64,000 bases of DNA from Isoetes taiwanensis. Lineage: Eukaryota; Streptophyta; Lycopodiopsida; Isoetales; Isoetaceae. Below, piece after piece: positions 23,104-35,423 of this stretch. The DNA is taken from contig JAJEKV010000032.1 in NCBI GenBank assembly GCA_021234155.1, positions 8,588,736-8,652,735 on the forward strand. The letters run 5' to 3'. Numbering within the stretch: the stretch's first letter is position 1; each line of letters begins with the position of its first letter. The notes below the pieces were generated by a model. That model did not search any database, was not told the DNA's origin, and saw only the letters and a list, made by a program, of their open reading frames with translations. The position numbers and the translations under genes were made by a program.

Positions 23104-24240
23104 CATGGACAGGGGAGAGTCATCCTCCATGAAGAAGGAGGCTCGGGCTAAGGCTAAGGCCCCCTCAGCGCGGCCAGCCCGGCCGGACGGGATTGATTGC
23201 TCAGACCACACAGGAACTTCAGCCTCGGCAGAGAATTGGAGCCACGTCAAAGCGGGCGTGGAGGCTAACAAAGGCCCGCGTTGAGGCTAACAAAGTGCAC
23301 CCTGGCCGGCATGGCGGTGGAGATGGAGTCCTCGGCAACCCATGTGCTCGAAGGCAACCGGTGGTCGAGAAGAACCGCACCGCACGGGCACGGAGACCAA
23401 CCACACAAAGACGTAGAAGATGGCCTTGGCCTGGCACACTTCGAACGGCAACAGGCTAGGCAGGAGCTCACTGACATTCGGGCCCGCCTAGACTCTGTGT
23501 TCACCACTCTGGACACCATGACACAGGAAAGGGAGCGGGCAATGCACGAGACAATGGTCACCGTGTGTCGGCCCCGTCGAGAGGTTGAGGAAGCCAACAC
23601 CATGGCACGGGGGAGCGCGAGCCGCTCTTTGCAGCATACCAAACACGCCAGCGTTCTTCAAAGTAACGATCGAGGCGGCAAGCCCAGCTCACGGGCCTCC
23701 CGTGTCGGGGCTCGAGCACGCCCTCGCTACTCAGAGCCTGGAGCTCCAGGGGTTACGGGCAGCCATCCATAGATGGGGCGGGGTCTCCCCACCGAGGTTC
23801 ATAGTCAAGCTGCGGCCGGTCTGCATACAAGAGATGGCCAAGCAGCGGCCGAGGCCACGCAAGAGCTGACCTCCCGGCTTCACGCGGCCGAGGACAAAGC
23901 TCGGGGCCGCTACCCCCAACCCCCAAGATGCACGGCACACGCGCAGCCGCAGCCATGACCATGCAATCGCGCCCAAGCACTCAAGCCACCCCACGCCATC
24001 CCGGCCACCACCACCACCACCCCAACACGGGCCCCCTCGCCACCTTTTGACCCACGTGCCGCGAGAACTCGTGAGCGCGATGGAGAGGCCACAACCGGTA
24101 GTCCGAGGCATGCCAAGAGGAGGGGAGAGTCTCACCCACAACATCCGAACACACATTCTCGATCGGATGACATTCCCTGGGCCAGCCCGCCATGGGGCTC
24201 AGTGCCCGGGTCGTAACCGCATTGTCATATTCGCGAGCTA
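23104..24240 (+). pseudogene. LINE A ORF1 remnant
   Basis: The frame from 23104 starts MDRGESSSMKKEARAKAKAP and shifts several times. A later frame (23281-23772) has a Glu/Arg/Gln-rich stretch (HFERQQARQELTDIRARLDS) typical of the coiled coil of LINE ORF1 proteins, which bind element RNA and assemble trimers. No zinc knuckle or RRM is evident. Stops and frameshifts make it non-functional. Confidence 0.5.
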
Positions 24241-24599
24241 TGGGGGCCAGTGCGTGATGCCATATTAGCGCCGTGGCAAGATGTCAAGGGGACGCCCCAG
24301 ACGTGGGCCGGGACCGCTGCAACAGAGGCACGCAGACGGAGCTTGTCGTGGTCGAGACATCCGCCAGGGATGCACATTTTTGCCACCATCGCTTTGCTGC
24401 CGAACCCAGCGGCCCAATCCACGGTGAGCGTGGCCACCTTACGCTTCTCCTAACACAATCCCCCTTCTCCTGCTCCTACTCCTGCTTCCTCCACGACCCC
24501 ACCCTCTGACCACATCTTGCCTCACTCCATCTACTTCTCCACTTTCGACCCTCCCTTCCCGTCCTCCACCGCGACTTCGGCTGCGCATACCCGCTTTGT

Positions 24600-25400
24600 G
24601 ACAAATAGGAATTGTGCCTCGGGTGGTCTCATGGAATTGTCGAGGCTTCCCTTAGCGAAGGGGCGATCTCAACTCAGTGGCGGCCCGTATGGATCTCATC
24701 TTTCTCATGGAGACATGGAAGCATCGGGGCCTGAGAACTACGATCTGTAGGGTTACCAACATTTCTCGATCTTCAATGCAATGCGGAGGGAGAGGGTCAT
24801 GGTGGAGTTGCTTGCTACTCTGGACAACCTTGACACATTGGTCCTCTCTCGGAAAACCAGAGCGACTTCAACCGGTACTTGTGGGTTCGTGTGCATAATG
24901 CCGGTGACAACCCTCTTTTTCTCGCCCCCTTTGTTATTTCCCTCACGCAGAGAGCACCTTCTATCGCAGCCCCTCCGATGCGGATAGGATGGATCCTTAT
25001 GTCGATCTATATGATAACATACTGGCCCGGCCAAGCGGTTGGGTAGGGTCGTCTTTCTTGGGGATTTCAATGCACGGGACAGAGTAGAGCAGCCCATGAG
25101 ACTTGACCCCTCGGCGACGATGTCCACCACCTTCGCCCGGCAGAGGCAACCCGCTACGAGCATCGGATGACGTACCAGGTCACCGCTTTGTGCATGTTGC
25201 TCTGCTATCTTGTATTTTTGACTTGATAATTTGCAATGGCTCATCACAATGGCCCACTTCTCACAAGTGCACCCGCATGGGACAATCGTGAGGGAGGGTC
25301 TAGTGTGGTAGACTATCTTCGTAGTTGCACAAGATATGCATCTCATCGATTCGTTTCCCGTGGGCACCGACAGTCGGGATGAGGAGGTTGACTCAGATCA
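24600..25400 (+). pseudogene. LINE A ORF2 endonuclease segment
   Basis: Pieces of an apurinic-endonuclease-like domain can be followed through frame changes. The WNCRG start supplies the conserved Asn, LMETW the catalytic Glu, and VVDYL near 25310 occupies the place of the IDYVI segment. In LINEs this domain nicks target DNA to prime reverse transcription. The SDH end of the domain was not found. Confidence 0.5.
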
Positions 25401-26329
25401 CCTCCCACTTTATTTGGACATGGCTTGGCAAGCCGCCAGAACCTCCACTATGCCTGCCCCTCGCCATCCTCAGTTGCGACTGGATTATGAGCAAGCGGAG
25501 GACTACGCCGAGATGCTCATGGGCGCCACGGCCATTCTATGGACCCCACACTAGAGCGGCGATGCACCCGGTTGGATCGAGCTATTACGGGATGCAGCGG
25601 ACAGGTGTTTTGGTAGACCCCCCCGCGTCGCCGCTCAGGGACAGCAACCTTTCCGCGTAACCGGTGGTTTGATGCGGAGTGTAAAGAACAAAGCGCCAGG
25701 CTTCCGTCCGCTTAAGATCCGGTACCCGCTTCCGTGCCACCACACAATAGCGCCCATCCGGAAGGAGACAAAGGCGGTACCTTTGCCGAGCACCGGGGGA
25801 GATGTTCGGCTGGCTGGACACTCATCCTCGAACCTTTTGGCGCAGAGTGCTTCGAAGGCCAGCCCAGCCTACAGGGGGCATCACACCCGGGCAGTGGGAG
25901 CAGCTCTATCACCCACCAGGGACGCGTACGCCCATGCCCCCACAGGATGGCCCCCCATTGGTTCTCGCGGAGGAGGATGTTGTGGAGGGCACCTTGTTGG
26001 TGGCTAATGGGAAGGCGGTGACCTCGATGGTATCGCGGGCGAGTTACTCAAATGGGCGGGGGAGTAGCCCGGTGCCGATCCTCACTACCACGTTCAGCGA
26101 GCATTGCGGGAAGGTTTCCCCGACAATGGACCATAAGCGGGGTTGTCCCCATTCACAAGGCGGGCGACCCACACCGTCCGCCACCACGGACGATCATGGT
26201 CAGTTTCGAAGTTTGCCAAACCTGTTGGTCGGCATTCTCGAAAGGCGATTGACCCGGCCGGGCGAGGGCGGCGGATGTCGAGCCCTCACACAAGCAGGCT
26301 GTAGAACCCGCCACTCAAAGGTTGACCAT

Positions 26330-27770
26330 ATCTTTACACTGTGGGCACTGATTGAAGACAGCCGAAACCATCGGCAAGACTTGTATTGCTGCTTTGTGGA
26401 CTTCGCGAAGGCTTTCGATACGGTCCCCCGGGAAAAGCTATGGGCTAGATCAAGGCCAATCAGGGGGCGCTGCACATGCGTCGCGTAATGCCATATACTG
26501 TGTATGAGAGTTGTTTTGGCGGGGATCACGGTGACGGGCCAAGCATTCACCAGTAGTATCGGCGTCCGGCAGGGCTGCCCCCTCTCACCAACAATTTTTG
26601 GCCTCTACATTGACCAGTTAGAGCCCTGGCTTACTGAGCATGGGGGGGATGGCATACAGCTTTTGCACCAGGTCGTCCGCCAACTCATCTATGCGGACGA
26701 TGTTGACCTTTTGGCCCACACCCCCGAAGCTATGCAGTCCCATCTGGACGCCCTAGACACATTCTGCCAGGCTACAAACATGCTCGTGAATCTGGCCAAG
26801 ACCAGGGTGATTCTCATATCCTCTTCACGCCACCCCACGCCTCCTGCACTCACATATCGAGGACAACCTGTGGAGGTCACGCCCACCTACAAGTACCTAG
26901 GGGTGGAGTTCCCCTCCTCGCTTAGTTGGGAGACGTCCATCCGCTTGTGGGTGGCAGCAGGCTGGAAGGCACTTTATGCCATGCATAACAACAGTCACCA
27001 GGCAGAGCTCTATGATTGGGGCCATCAGTCACATCTGTTTCGGGCGCTAGTCGAGCTTGTCCTTCTGTATGGGGTCGAGGTTTGGGGCCCGGTTGTCTCT
27101 TTGGCGACCTGGAATGACTTGGAGCAGGTGCAGAAGGCATTTTTGGCATGGGCACTTGGGGTGAAACCTTCGGTCCCCTATCGGTCTTCTCGGCCGCAGA
27201 AACCGAATTTGCCGCTTCACGCCCAACCCTTGATAGACACATCGCCTATTTTCGAGAAAGTGGTTAATATGGGGATGCTCGGCTCCCTTTTGGCTTACGC
27301 CAGGGCAATGGGCCCGCAATGGCTCGGGCCCGTTGAGGGGGTAAGAGAGATCGATGGTTCGCCCGGATGGAACGTCGCGGAGCACGAGATGCGTCTGGAG
27401 TGGACCACGAGAGGTCGATCGTGGCGGCCATGGGAATACGGATGCTTGCTTCCTTGGCAAGCTCTAGGACCCCGACGCTCTAGAGTGGGTCAAAACAGCC
27501 CATTACAAGGAGCACATCAACCCCGCGTTGGCTCGGGGCCCGCAGCTCTACCTGCGTTCCCAGCTGCCCCTGAAAAAGCGCAGGCTCATTGCCTCCATTC
27601 GCACAGGTGCCCACCATCTCCGCATTGAGACGGGCAGGTGGATTGGGGAGCCCCGCCAGGACAGGCTTTGTCAGTGCTGTCAAATGGGTGCCATTGAGGA
27701 TGACTCTCACACCCGGGAGGTTCACCTTTTTTTTTCCGTACAAAACATGTGCGTGGGCGATGAAGGGGTT
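26330..27770 (+). pseudogene. LINE A reverse transcriptase and C-terminal zinc motif
   Basis: The longest uninterrupted frame (26504-27628, 374 codons) covers the RT palm and thumb: GVRQGCPLSPTIFGLYIDQL, LIYADDVDLLAHT with the catalytic YADD, NLAKTRVI and YKYLGVEF. The fingers motif FVDFAKAFDTVP lies just upstream in another frame (about 26390). After 27628 another frame continues with the HHLRIETGRW and RLCQCC motifs. The catalytic YADD is intact, but at least two frameshifts would abolish a full-length product. Confidence 0.8.
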
Positions 27771-27799
27771 TTTTTGCCATTTTCAAGTACGTATACCTA

Positions 27800-30700
27800 A
27801 GGAGCGTCTTACGTTTTGGCGCCGGACCTGCTGTATATCCACGGTTTCAGGGTGCTTTCCCTGCAGGTGGAGGGACTTAGAAATACGTTAAGGGGGCTTA
27901 GATGCTTTGATCAAAACTGGAGGACAGATACGTTTAAGGGTGCTTGCATTTCCGGAGTTATGTTTTGAAATTTTTTTTTCCCTGTACAGTTTTTGCCTCA
28001 GAAAACCTGTTTTTGCCTTGCTCTCTGCTTATTTGACGGAGTTTCGACCCGAAGCTTTACTCTAGAAAATGTTGTTTGATGATTTTGAACGCCTGGCATT
28101 ATATTGTGTGACATAAATCAGCATGGCAACTCATTTCCAGCATCGTGGCATTTAACGTTTAGAGTTTGTTGCTGCGTGGAGCTTCAGAGCGGCCATGGCT
28201 TGAAGCCTAGAGCTTGAATCCGGATCTTGGAGCTGTAGCACATTTCAGGTTTTGAGTCTTTCTTTCTTTCTTTGTTTTCCCTCCTCTGTCTCATACATTG
28301 CTCTCCATCATCTGACTTCTCAAGCTTTTGCATTCGATTTGGTGCACTGTAGGTTCTGAATGGTAGAGCTCCAACAACTTCGTCCGGCAAATCATCAGTG
28401 TAAACATGCATGCTCCTGTTCTTTCATATTTTTTATGCAATCTCTTCAAAGTTGCTTTGCTTTTTATCGAAATTTCTCTGCAAGTGCATACCAGATTCAC
28501 GTTTTCTTGCTTGCTTGCATCCTAATCTGTACTTAGATTCAAGGTGTTGGAGCCGATTCATGTTTTGATGTTTCTCGATAGCTTCAAGTGAAGCTAAATT
28601 CAAGCCGATGGTTTGTGATTTCTTCCTCTGTAGATTTTATGCTTATTCATAAGTGTGTATTACTGGTGGAGCTTTTACAGAGCTTTTCCTTGAAGGTGGC
28701 GACTTTTTGGGCAAAGATATGCTACATATATTCATGCCGCTATAAAAGCTAATTCTTTTGCTAGCAAAGTAGCATATCAACTGGTAGCTTTTGTATCATT
28801 TCCTGGCTTATCATTTCTAAAAGTTGGTTCATCATTTTTGTACCAAATCTACAATTGCTACTTTTAGAGTGTTTGGAGTGTTTGAGCTCGAAGAAGGTAT
28901 GAGACTGCATTTATCTTGCTAATATCTTTGCTACTATTTATGCGTTTGCATTTTTCTAATTCTAACAAACATATGCTTTTGAATCTATTGCAGGAAACCA
29001 TAGCAAATGGTATGGCCATGATCTGAATTTCTTGCTTATAATTTTCTGTCATTTATCTACTAATATTTATGCTTTATGCTTTTCTAATTCTAACTAATGT
29101 ATGCTTTAAATCTATTGCAGGAGACCATAGCAAATGGTATGGCCAAAATCAGAATTCGTGGTTTATATATTTTCTGTCATTATCAACATTTGGAAAATCA
29201 CATGCCTTCTGCTCCTCAAGAGTAAGCACTAAAGGTATATCATGAGTCTTTATGCTCACTCTAAATCAAGAAAATAACATTTTTTAATGCTCTTCATCTT
29301 TGTGGTAAATACGAATGGTGAAAATATCATTGATCCCTTGTGCTTGCCCATTTAGGAGCTGTGAGGATGCTTACAAAATTTAGATTATCAGAACATTGTT
29401 CAACAACAAAATGCGGGTTTTAGAAAACTAAGATAGGCCCTTGGTGATATGTGCTCTGTTGTAAGGTGCATAAAGTTTGTAGCATGTTAGATTATATTTT
29501 GGTTTTTATGGTGAGACAGTGGGAACATCTAAACATAATCTTTACATCCTGATTTCTTAGGTCGAGTCATAGTTAATACTATGATTGTCTTCTAATTTGT
29601 GACCATCTCAAAAAGATAAATCCCTGAGGGCAACAAATTGATTTGACGTCAAGATTCCCTACATCAACACTTCTTCCATCAGAAGATTTTGCAGTTTGGG
29701 GAGAAGAACAGTGAAACATCCTACCTCCAACAATGGAAAGCCACATGACTTTAGTTTTATAGATAGTATGTAGCAACGATGGAATATATTAAATGCTTAA
29801 GTGGATGCTTGACACGATTTAATGAAGGTTGACACGATGTTGTATTGTTTGCTGGAAGGTTTCATTTCCATTATCTGCATTTCATTTCCAGTTGCACGTC
29901 TCGAAAGAAGCTGAGATCTTTTATATCTATATTGAGCCAACAAAATAAATATTCTCTGGAAGGTTTGCTTGCTATGCAACACTTGGTTCCAATATTTAGT
30001 GATCTACTATATAACACGGTCACAGATATATATGTTTCTTCTGCCTTAGATTAGATTAGGCCATTTCAAAGCATTTGAGATGGGATAAAGTAGTCATAGA
30101 GAAGGCCAACTAATGGCCATGCATTTAAATATGTAAATTCATAATAAATGTCATTTGAAAAGACTCAATAAATGACTCACAACAATGCAATAGTCAGAAT
30201 TAAATAAACAAGATGAAGGTTGTACTATAAAAGAGTTGCAATGCACTCAATAGTGCAATCTATCAATACTGCATCCAAGAAGCATTTATTTACATGTTAT
30301 AAAAATTGAGAATTCATAAAATAAGGTGTTTATCATTTAAATGAATTGGCCCCGTAATATGGTCCTAAACTTTGGCATGTAAATAATGCTAATCTCATCA
30401 AGTTCCAATCATTTTATGCCTTTATAATAAAACACAACTAACTATATGTAGATTGGAAAGTAGAAATGTCACATATTAGAGTCCTTAGTCATAATAATAA
30501 TACGAGTTGGAAGTGTATGTGATGTCTTACATTAAACACCCATATAAACACATGCCAGACATTAGCCCGACAACGCCAAGTTGAAAACCTATTAACACAA
30601 TAATAGAATCTATTAACCCTATTAACCCTATTAACTATTAACCCAATAAAAAAATCTATTAACCCTGTTGGTTGGTGTTCCCTGCTTTTCTTTTTTTCAG

Positions 30701-30900
30701 TGACCACCCGGGTGACCACCATTGAACTAAGAGGGACCATTGAACCATTGAACCCTAAACCTTCATGGAGCTCTACAGTCCTCTAGTCCTATGCAAAATT
30801 AGGAGGCTGAATGTAAATATAAGGTAGAGGGTAGGCTACATTAGTGATATCCTGACGTAAAAATAAGGTTAAGGGTAGGGTCAATGGGGATTGGACTAGG
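27800..30900. other. Non-coding stretch with a tandem duplication and TTAACCC-type repeats
   Basis: No coding region is recognised. At 28934-29180 a segment of about 127 bp is duplicated (see separate entry). At 30594-30668 the plus strand repeats ctattaaccc-like units. The remainder is AT-rich without visible structure. Confidence 0.4.
28934..29180 (+). repeat. Two-copy ~127-bp tandem duplication with acceptor-like site
   Basis: Each copy contains an AT-rich run with tttctaattctaac, then tctattgcag followed by ga-accatagcaaatggtatggcc (cag at 28991-28993 and 29118-29120). The tctattgcag/ga junction has the form of a splice acceptor, so each copy could hold a short exon. No open frame links them to a known gene. 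Confidence 0.65.
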
Positions 30901-31049
30901 CGTAAACGTATGGAATCAGGTATTATTTTTCACAAACACCAGACTGTATACATAGGGGTTTCTATGGGGGGAGAGCCGTATACGGAGGGGTTTCTCCCGA
31001 CCCCTGGAACGCACATGCCATATCCCCTTTACATAGAGGTGAACCCCCC

Positions 31050-31449
31050 GGGCTCTCACACTTTCCAGAGTTGCCCAGCATTCAGTCAGATCCGGGCCAG
31101 ATACGTTCCCTTACATTTGCTGATGAACACATCGTCAGTACGTGCTCTGGGGTTGTACATTCAGGAGGTACTGGATCTGCGGGCCCACCTTTGCCCCCGC
31201 CTGGTTGCTCGCTGATCAGGCACTATGGGTACATGAGTGTATATATATTTGTGTGTTTTTGCATTTTGTATGTTAGAACAGTTTGTCAGCAGGCTGATTG
31301 CTGCCACGGTTTTTCCCTCAAAAACCCTTCGGGGCGGGGGGTTTTTTATCCGGGTAGTAATCTGTTTGTTGCGCTTTTGTATTGGGTCCCATAGACCGAT
31401 TGGTCTCCGTGGACGATAAAAATACCTTCCTTCCTTCCTTCCTTCCTTC
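31050..31449 (+). mobile_element. 5'-truncated LINE end with (CCTT)n tail
   Basis: The frame near 31060-31215 reads CPAFSQIRARYVPLH followed by a LYIQEVLDLRAHL segment. It resembles the extreme C-terminus of LINE ORF2 proteins downstream of their cysteine motif (CPxxxxIRxRYxxL). About 200 bp of probable 3' untranslated sequence follow, and the fragment ends in a run of CCTT/TTCC repeats at 31425-31449 in place of poly(A). Some non-LTR clades end in such short tandem repeats. The 5' boundary is not clear and may lie nearer 30900. Confidence 0.5.
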
Positions 31450-33945
31450 TTCTATGGTAAGATATTTTGAACTCTATTTTGTCTCCTTTCTATTTTATTT
31501 TATTGAATGGTATATCCATTTTCATATGTTGTTTTTTTTGTTTATTTGATGCAGAAGCAAAGTAATGCCGAGGCGCACAAGCTTCAATGAATAAAGCTTT
31601 TTATGGCCACTCTGTTTGAGAATCCAGAACCTCATGTTCACAAATGCAACAAATTCAAGCATGCCTTCTTTTTCTAACAAGCATTTGGATTATCTTGCTT
31701 CTTCCTGAGTTTTCAGAATTTCCAGAGATAAACCTAAAAACTGCTAAGCTTTGACATGCCCTATTCCCTTTTTTGATTCTTCTATATGCTATGATAATAG
31801 AAGGGAGCAAAATAGAGAAATGGAGGTTTCGAGCATTGATATCAGGCAGGTTAGTATTCCATGTTCATATTCCTTTTTGCTTCACTTTTAGTCAGATGAG
31901 CAATTATAATCCTTTCACATTAGCTGTACAATACGTTATGATAATTTCTGGTATTTTGTGAACAATCTGATCACATGTATATGGTACAGGCAGAATTGTT
32001 GAGTGCTCTTCTATATAAGGTAAGACGTCTCCATGTTAAGCTAGACGTTAGTGCATTTTGCGAATTTTGAGTTCTTAGATTCATAGCGTATTCAAGTATT
32101 CTATATTTTCAAGTATTGTATTATGGGTTTTTTATTCAACGTTGATTGGGAGCCATTGATTGGCGGCATATTCTTAGTATTGTGCCAGATCCATGCCTAT
32201 TAACAATTTCCCAAAAATTCACCATGCCATTCCCTATGGTCTTGATTGAAAATAGCATTTGCAGAATAAACCATAGCATTAACAATTTCTACAAAACCAT
32301 GGTCTCTCTGCTAAACCAGATTGCCTGTGCTAAGCCAAACTGCCCCAATCGACCCTGCACTGCTCCCCCAATTAATCCTGCAGTCAATCCAAATTTTCGA
32401 AATGCTTGAATGAATCCTGCTGCCAAAATCAATCTTGCACAATCTCGGAATCAACCTCGGAATCAATCATCTTCATAGCAACTGGATGCACCTGTACAAC
32501 GTACAGACATGGCTGTTTACACCAGGGCTGGAGGATTCGAACTCCGGGCCATGTCGGCCTCACCAGAACCCTTCTACTCTACTGCCATCTTACCTATCCT
32601 GCATAAATGCATAAATGCTACAAGCAAGCAGTGGCAAAGCAAGTCAAACAGCAAACAAAGCCGACATGCAAACAACAAATAGCAGCAAAGCTACAAGCAG
32701 CAAACAGCAAACAGCAGCAAAGCTACAAAGCTACAACCAAACAGCAGCAAACCCGACATGCCACAAATTAGCCACGCCATAGCCGATGGCTTCAACCGCC
32801 AAAGCATCTGTGGGCTTCATCGCCATAGCTCTCTGCTCTCTACCTCTCTTCATCGCCATACCTCCCTACCTCTGTGCTTCTGCCTCTGCTCCGCTACCCC
32901 AGCCAAAAAAAGAAGGCAGCATCCGTTTCTATCCACGCCCCAGAAAAACGGCCTCCAAAAAAAATTTATTCTTCCTAACATTTCGAAATAAAAATCATAT
33001 AAAAACCCAAAAAAGCAACATCACCTAAGCTCCTTAAACATAGCAAGATATACGATTTTTTATACAATACGCCACAGAAATCTTAGCCCAACCATGCGAT
33101 CACAAATACCAAACTCAAACGTTGGAAGTTTATAGATTAATAATTACTAAAATTTGTCATTTTTGTTACTAGGAATTGATTTGGATTGGCTAGCACTCTT
33201 CCTTTCTCTTCTTTTTGATGACTTATATCATGTGGCACCTCCAAATTTTGTTGTCCTTGCATTGGTCCCTGCACTTTTTATTGAGCATTTGGTGTTCTTC
33301 GAGGGCATGGCGTTGCCGTCCATTTTGACTCAATATTTATGCCTATGTGTCAATTTCTTTTAATTCTTTTTTCTTACTTAGGACACAGACGATGCATTTT
33401 AGTTTATCATTCCAAGATAGGATGATGATGAAATAACATTGCTTGCATTGCTTGTGCATGATGCATGTAGTGATCCATGCCATTTGAGTAATGAATAGTT
33501 CAAATCAAAGGCAAGATATAAGATCGTTCTTTGGTGGTTTAAAGATAGTCTCAAGCAACACTAGCAAAGACAATGATGCACCATGTAATGTAGAAGAGGC
33601 TTTATATTTGGAACACTATTCTTTAATTTTATATTTTGCTTAATACTACCATGAAAGTCCCCTACAATTCTAAACTAGAAAGCCTCAATAATAGAATAAT
33701 TCGTCCAAGATTGAAAAACAAAGCTTTAATAGTTTAAATATTTTCCGCGAAAAATAACCTTTATATTCATTATATTTGCCAACATTTGTATATATTATAT
33801 GTCAAAAATAAAAATAAAAGCATCCCTATGCTGAATGACTAAATTGGCATAATATTTGTGCAGCATCCCTGATGCTGAATGACTAAAGTGGCATAATATT
33901 TGTGCATTTTCTGGTCTCCTCTCGGAGAAAATGCATAGTATTTGA
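31450..33945. other. Non-coding stretch with simple repeats
   Basis: The interval 32630-32755 is rich in cagcaaa/agctaca repeats. At 33819-33905 a ~43-bp unit (agcatccctatgctgaatga...) is tandemly duplicated. A plus-strand frame at 32786-33028 starts with a signal-peptide-like hydrophobic run but then becomes low-complexity, and I do not accept it as a gene. Nothing else is recognised. Confidence 0.4.
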
Positions 33946-33951
33946 TTTGTT

Positions 33952-34464
33952 ATGCGATCCAAGTGCAGGTACTTCTGTCCAAAATGCTATAGCACATCCA
34001 CAGTAGCAAACAATACTCAAGTATTAATTGACACACAGTTTTGGAGCATCTCATTTGGTTGCTATTTCACTTGTTGTCTCACTTATCAAGATCGAACCCC
34101 AGCTTGCTGGGGACAAGATCCAGGAAGCAATGTTTCAGATTCCTTCAAAAATGTCTACTATTCAGGCTTGAACACTGGGGGATGTCATGCTTGTGATGTT
34201 AGAGCAGATGGGTCAGGCACACTTGATTGTTGGAGGAATAATTATTACAACCAATTGGAAACCCCAAAGGAGGAGTTCACATCTGTCACTTCTGAAGATT
34301 TATTTACATGTGGTCTAAGGAGAAACACAAGCAAAACTGTCTGCTGGGGAACTATGTTCACAAATTTTAGTGATCATAACCTTTTAGATCTTGGGGATAT
34401 AGATTGTGATATAGATTGTGGCCATATCTATATCATGCCACATTTGTATATTGCCATCATTTGA
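33952..34464 (+). pseudogene. CR4/RCC1-like receptor ectodomain fragment
   Basis: The 170-codon frame has spaced Cys/Trp motifs of the form C-x(n)-CWG: TPACWGQDPGSNVSDSF, HACDVRADGSGTLDCWRNN, and FTCGLRRNTSKTVCWG, with YYNQLETP between. This spacing is that of the RCC1-like or crinkly repeats found in the extracellular region of CRINKLY4-type receptor kinases. About three repeats are visible. There is no signal peptide, membrane segment or kinase domain in the vicinity, and the start Met lies in unrelated sequence. It is most likely an isolated exon or gene fragment. Confidence 0.45.
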
Positions 34465-35420
34465 TGCATCCATAAAAGCAAGTACACATAAAAACCATAG
34501 ATTAGTTTTCAATGCTCCAACTAAAAGGAACTTGTTATATCGAACTTCAATTGTAGATTTGGTACTTGTGAGCTTGATGATTATGTTTGTTCACACGTTA
34601 TGATTATTTAAATGTTGTAACAATTGTAGTGGCGAACCCTAGAGCTATTAGTACAACAAACAATAGAAGATTTTGTAGGTTGTTCTTAGCCTTTAGACTG
34701 GGATAATTGGGTGTAGTCCTTGCATCTTTTCTGCATAATATCCGAATTACAAATATGGAGTAATATCCTCTACCTCATATAGGATCTACATTTATCTCAA
34801 ACAAATGAAATAAAAAGACATCATTTTCTACCACTGAATCGATGAGGGCTTAGCTTTTAAACCCTCATACTCAACATTTAAAAGTCGAGCCACTAACCGA
34901 TATGTAAATGTGAAGGGCAATGTTGCTAATGCAAGTCGTAGAAAAACTTTATTGTCCTGAAGACCCCTCTCAAATGTGTCAAAAGTAGGCGTCGAGTCTC
35001 TAACTAAAACCAGGAAGAACGATCTAGAACTTGGTGTAATAATATCCGGCCTGTGTTTTGTTCCTTGCGCGTGTTTCTGGAAGGTGCGTGCTTTGTTTCT
35101 GTTCCTGATTTATTTTGTATACATGTGCTTTTCTGTTCTGGTTTTGTACAGGCTAATAAAAATGTGGTTCAAGATCTCTTCAGATAACGTGTGGGAATTA
35201 TATGCCTTTTCTGTCCATTCTTATGAGCAAACTTATGAAACGTTAGAGGCCTAAGAAGCCAAAGCACGGGATACCAAACTAACTTGCAAAAACCGCAAAA
35301 AAGAGCAGCAAAGGGAAGGAATGAATGTGGCGTTGCTTGCCTTGCTGCACACACCACCACATTTTTTAAACATCTGCACGCTCATAAATATGAGCAGAAA
35401 GACAGAGCAGAAGCAATCTG
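34465..35420. other. Upstream region of the aspartic protease gene
   Basis: No coding region recognised; the plus-strand frame at 34976 (92 codons) is hydrophobic and unrelated to known families. The last few hundred bases probably include the promoter and leader of the protease gene, but I see no convincing TATA box. Confidence 0.4.
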
Positions 35421-35423
35421 GCT

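Larger units (their letters stand above)
23040..27790 (+). mobile_element. LINE A: GC-rich non-LTR retrotransposon, multiply frameshifted
   Basis: GC content rises sharply on entering this block, and the order of motifs is that of a two-ORF LINE: a charged, coiled-coil ORF1 (about 23104-24240), an endonuclease beginning VSWNCRGFPLAKG near 24625, the METW motif of the endonuclease (LIFLMETWKH), an RT finger region with CFVDFAKAFDTVPREKLW (about 26390-26440), an RT palm with YADD near 26690, and a C-terminal RLCQCC zinc motif (about 27660). Numerous frameshifts and stops separate these parts. The C-terminal region (RTGAHHLRIETGRW) matches the same part of LINE B, so the elements belong to one clade. 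A T run occurs at 27728-27737. Confidence 0.8.

Noticed and set aside
23731-24156. 141-codon minus-strand frame, Gly/Trp/Arg-rich
   Set aside because: Antisense to LINE A ORF1, low complexity, no recognisable motif.
24753-25367. 204-codon minus-strand frame
   Set aside because: It is antisense to the LINE A endonuclease; long chance frames are expected in GC-rich DNA.
32786-33028. 80-codon frame with signal-peptide-like start
   Set aside because: Flanking repeats and low-complexity tail with Lys/Asn runs suggest chance; no partner exon.
34976-35254. 92-codon hydrophobic plus-strand frame
   Set aside because: No family resemblance and AT-rich context; hydrophobic chance frames are common in such sequence.
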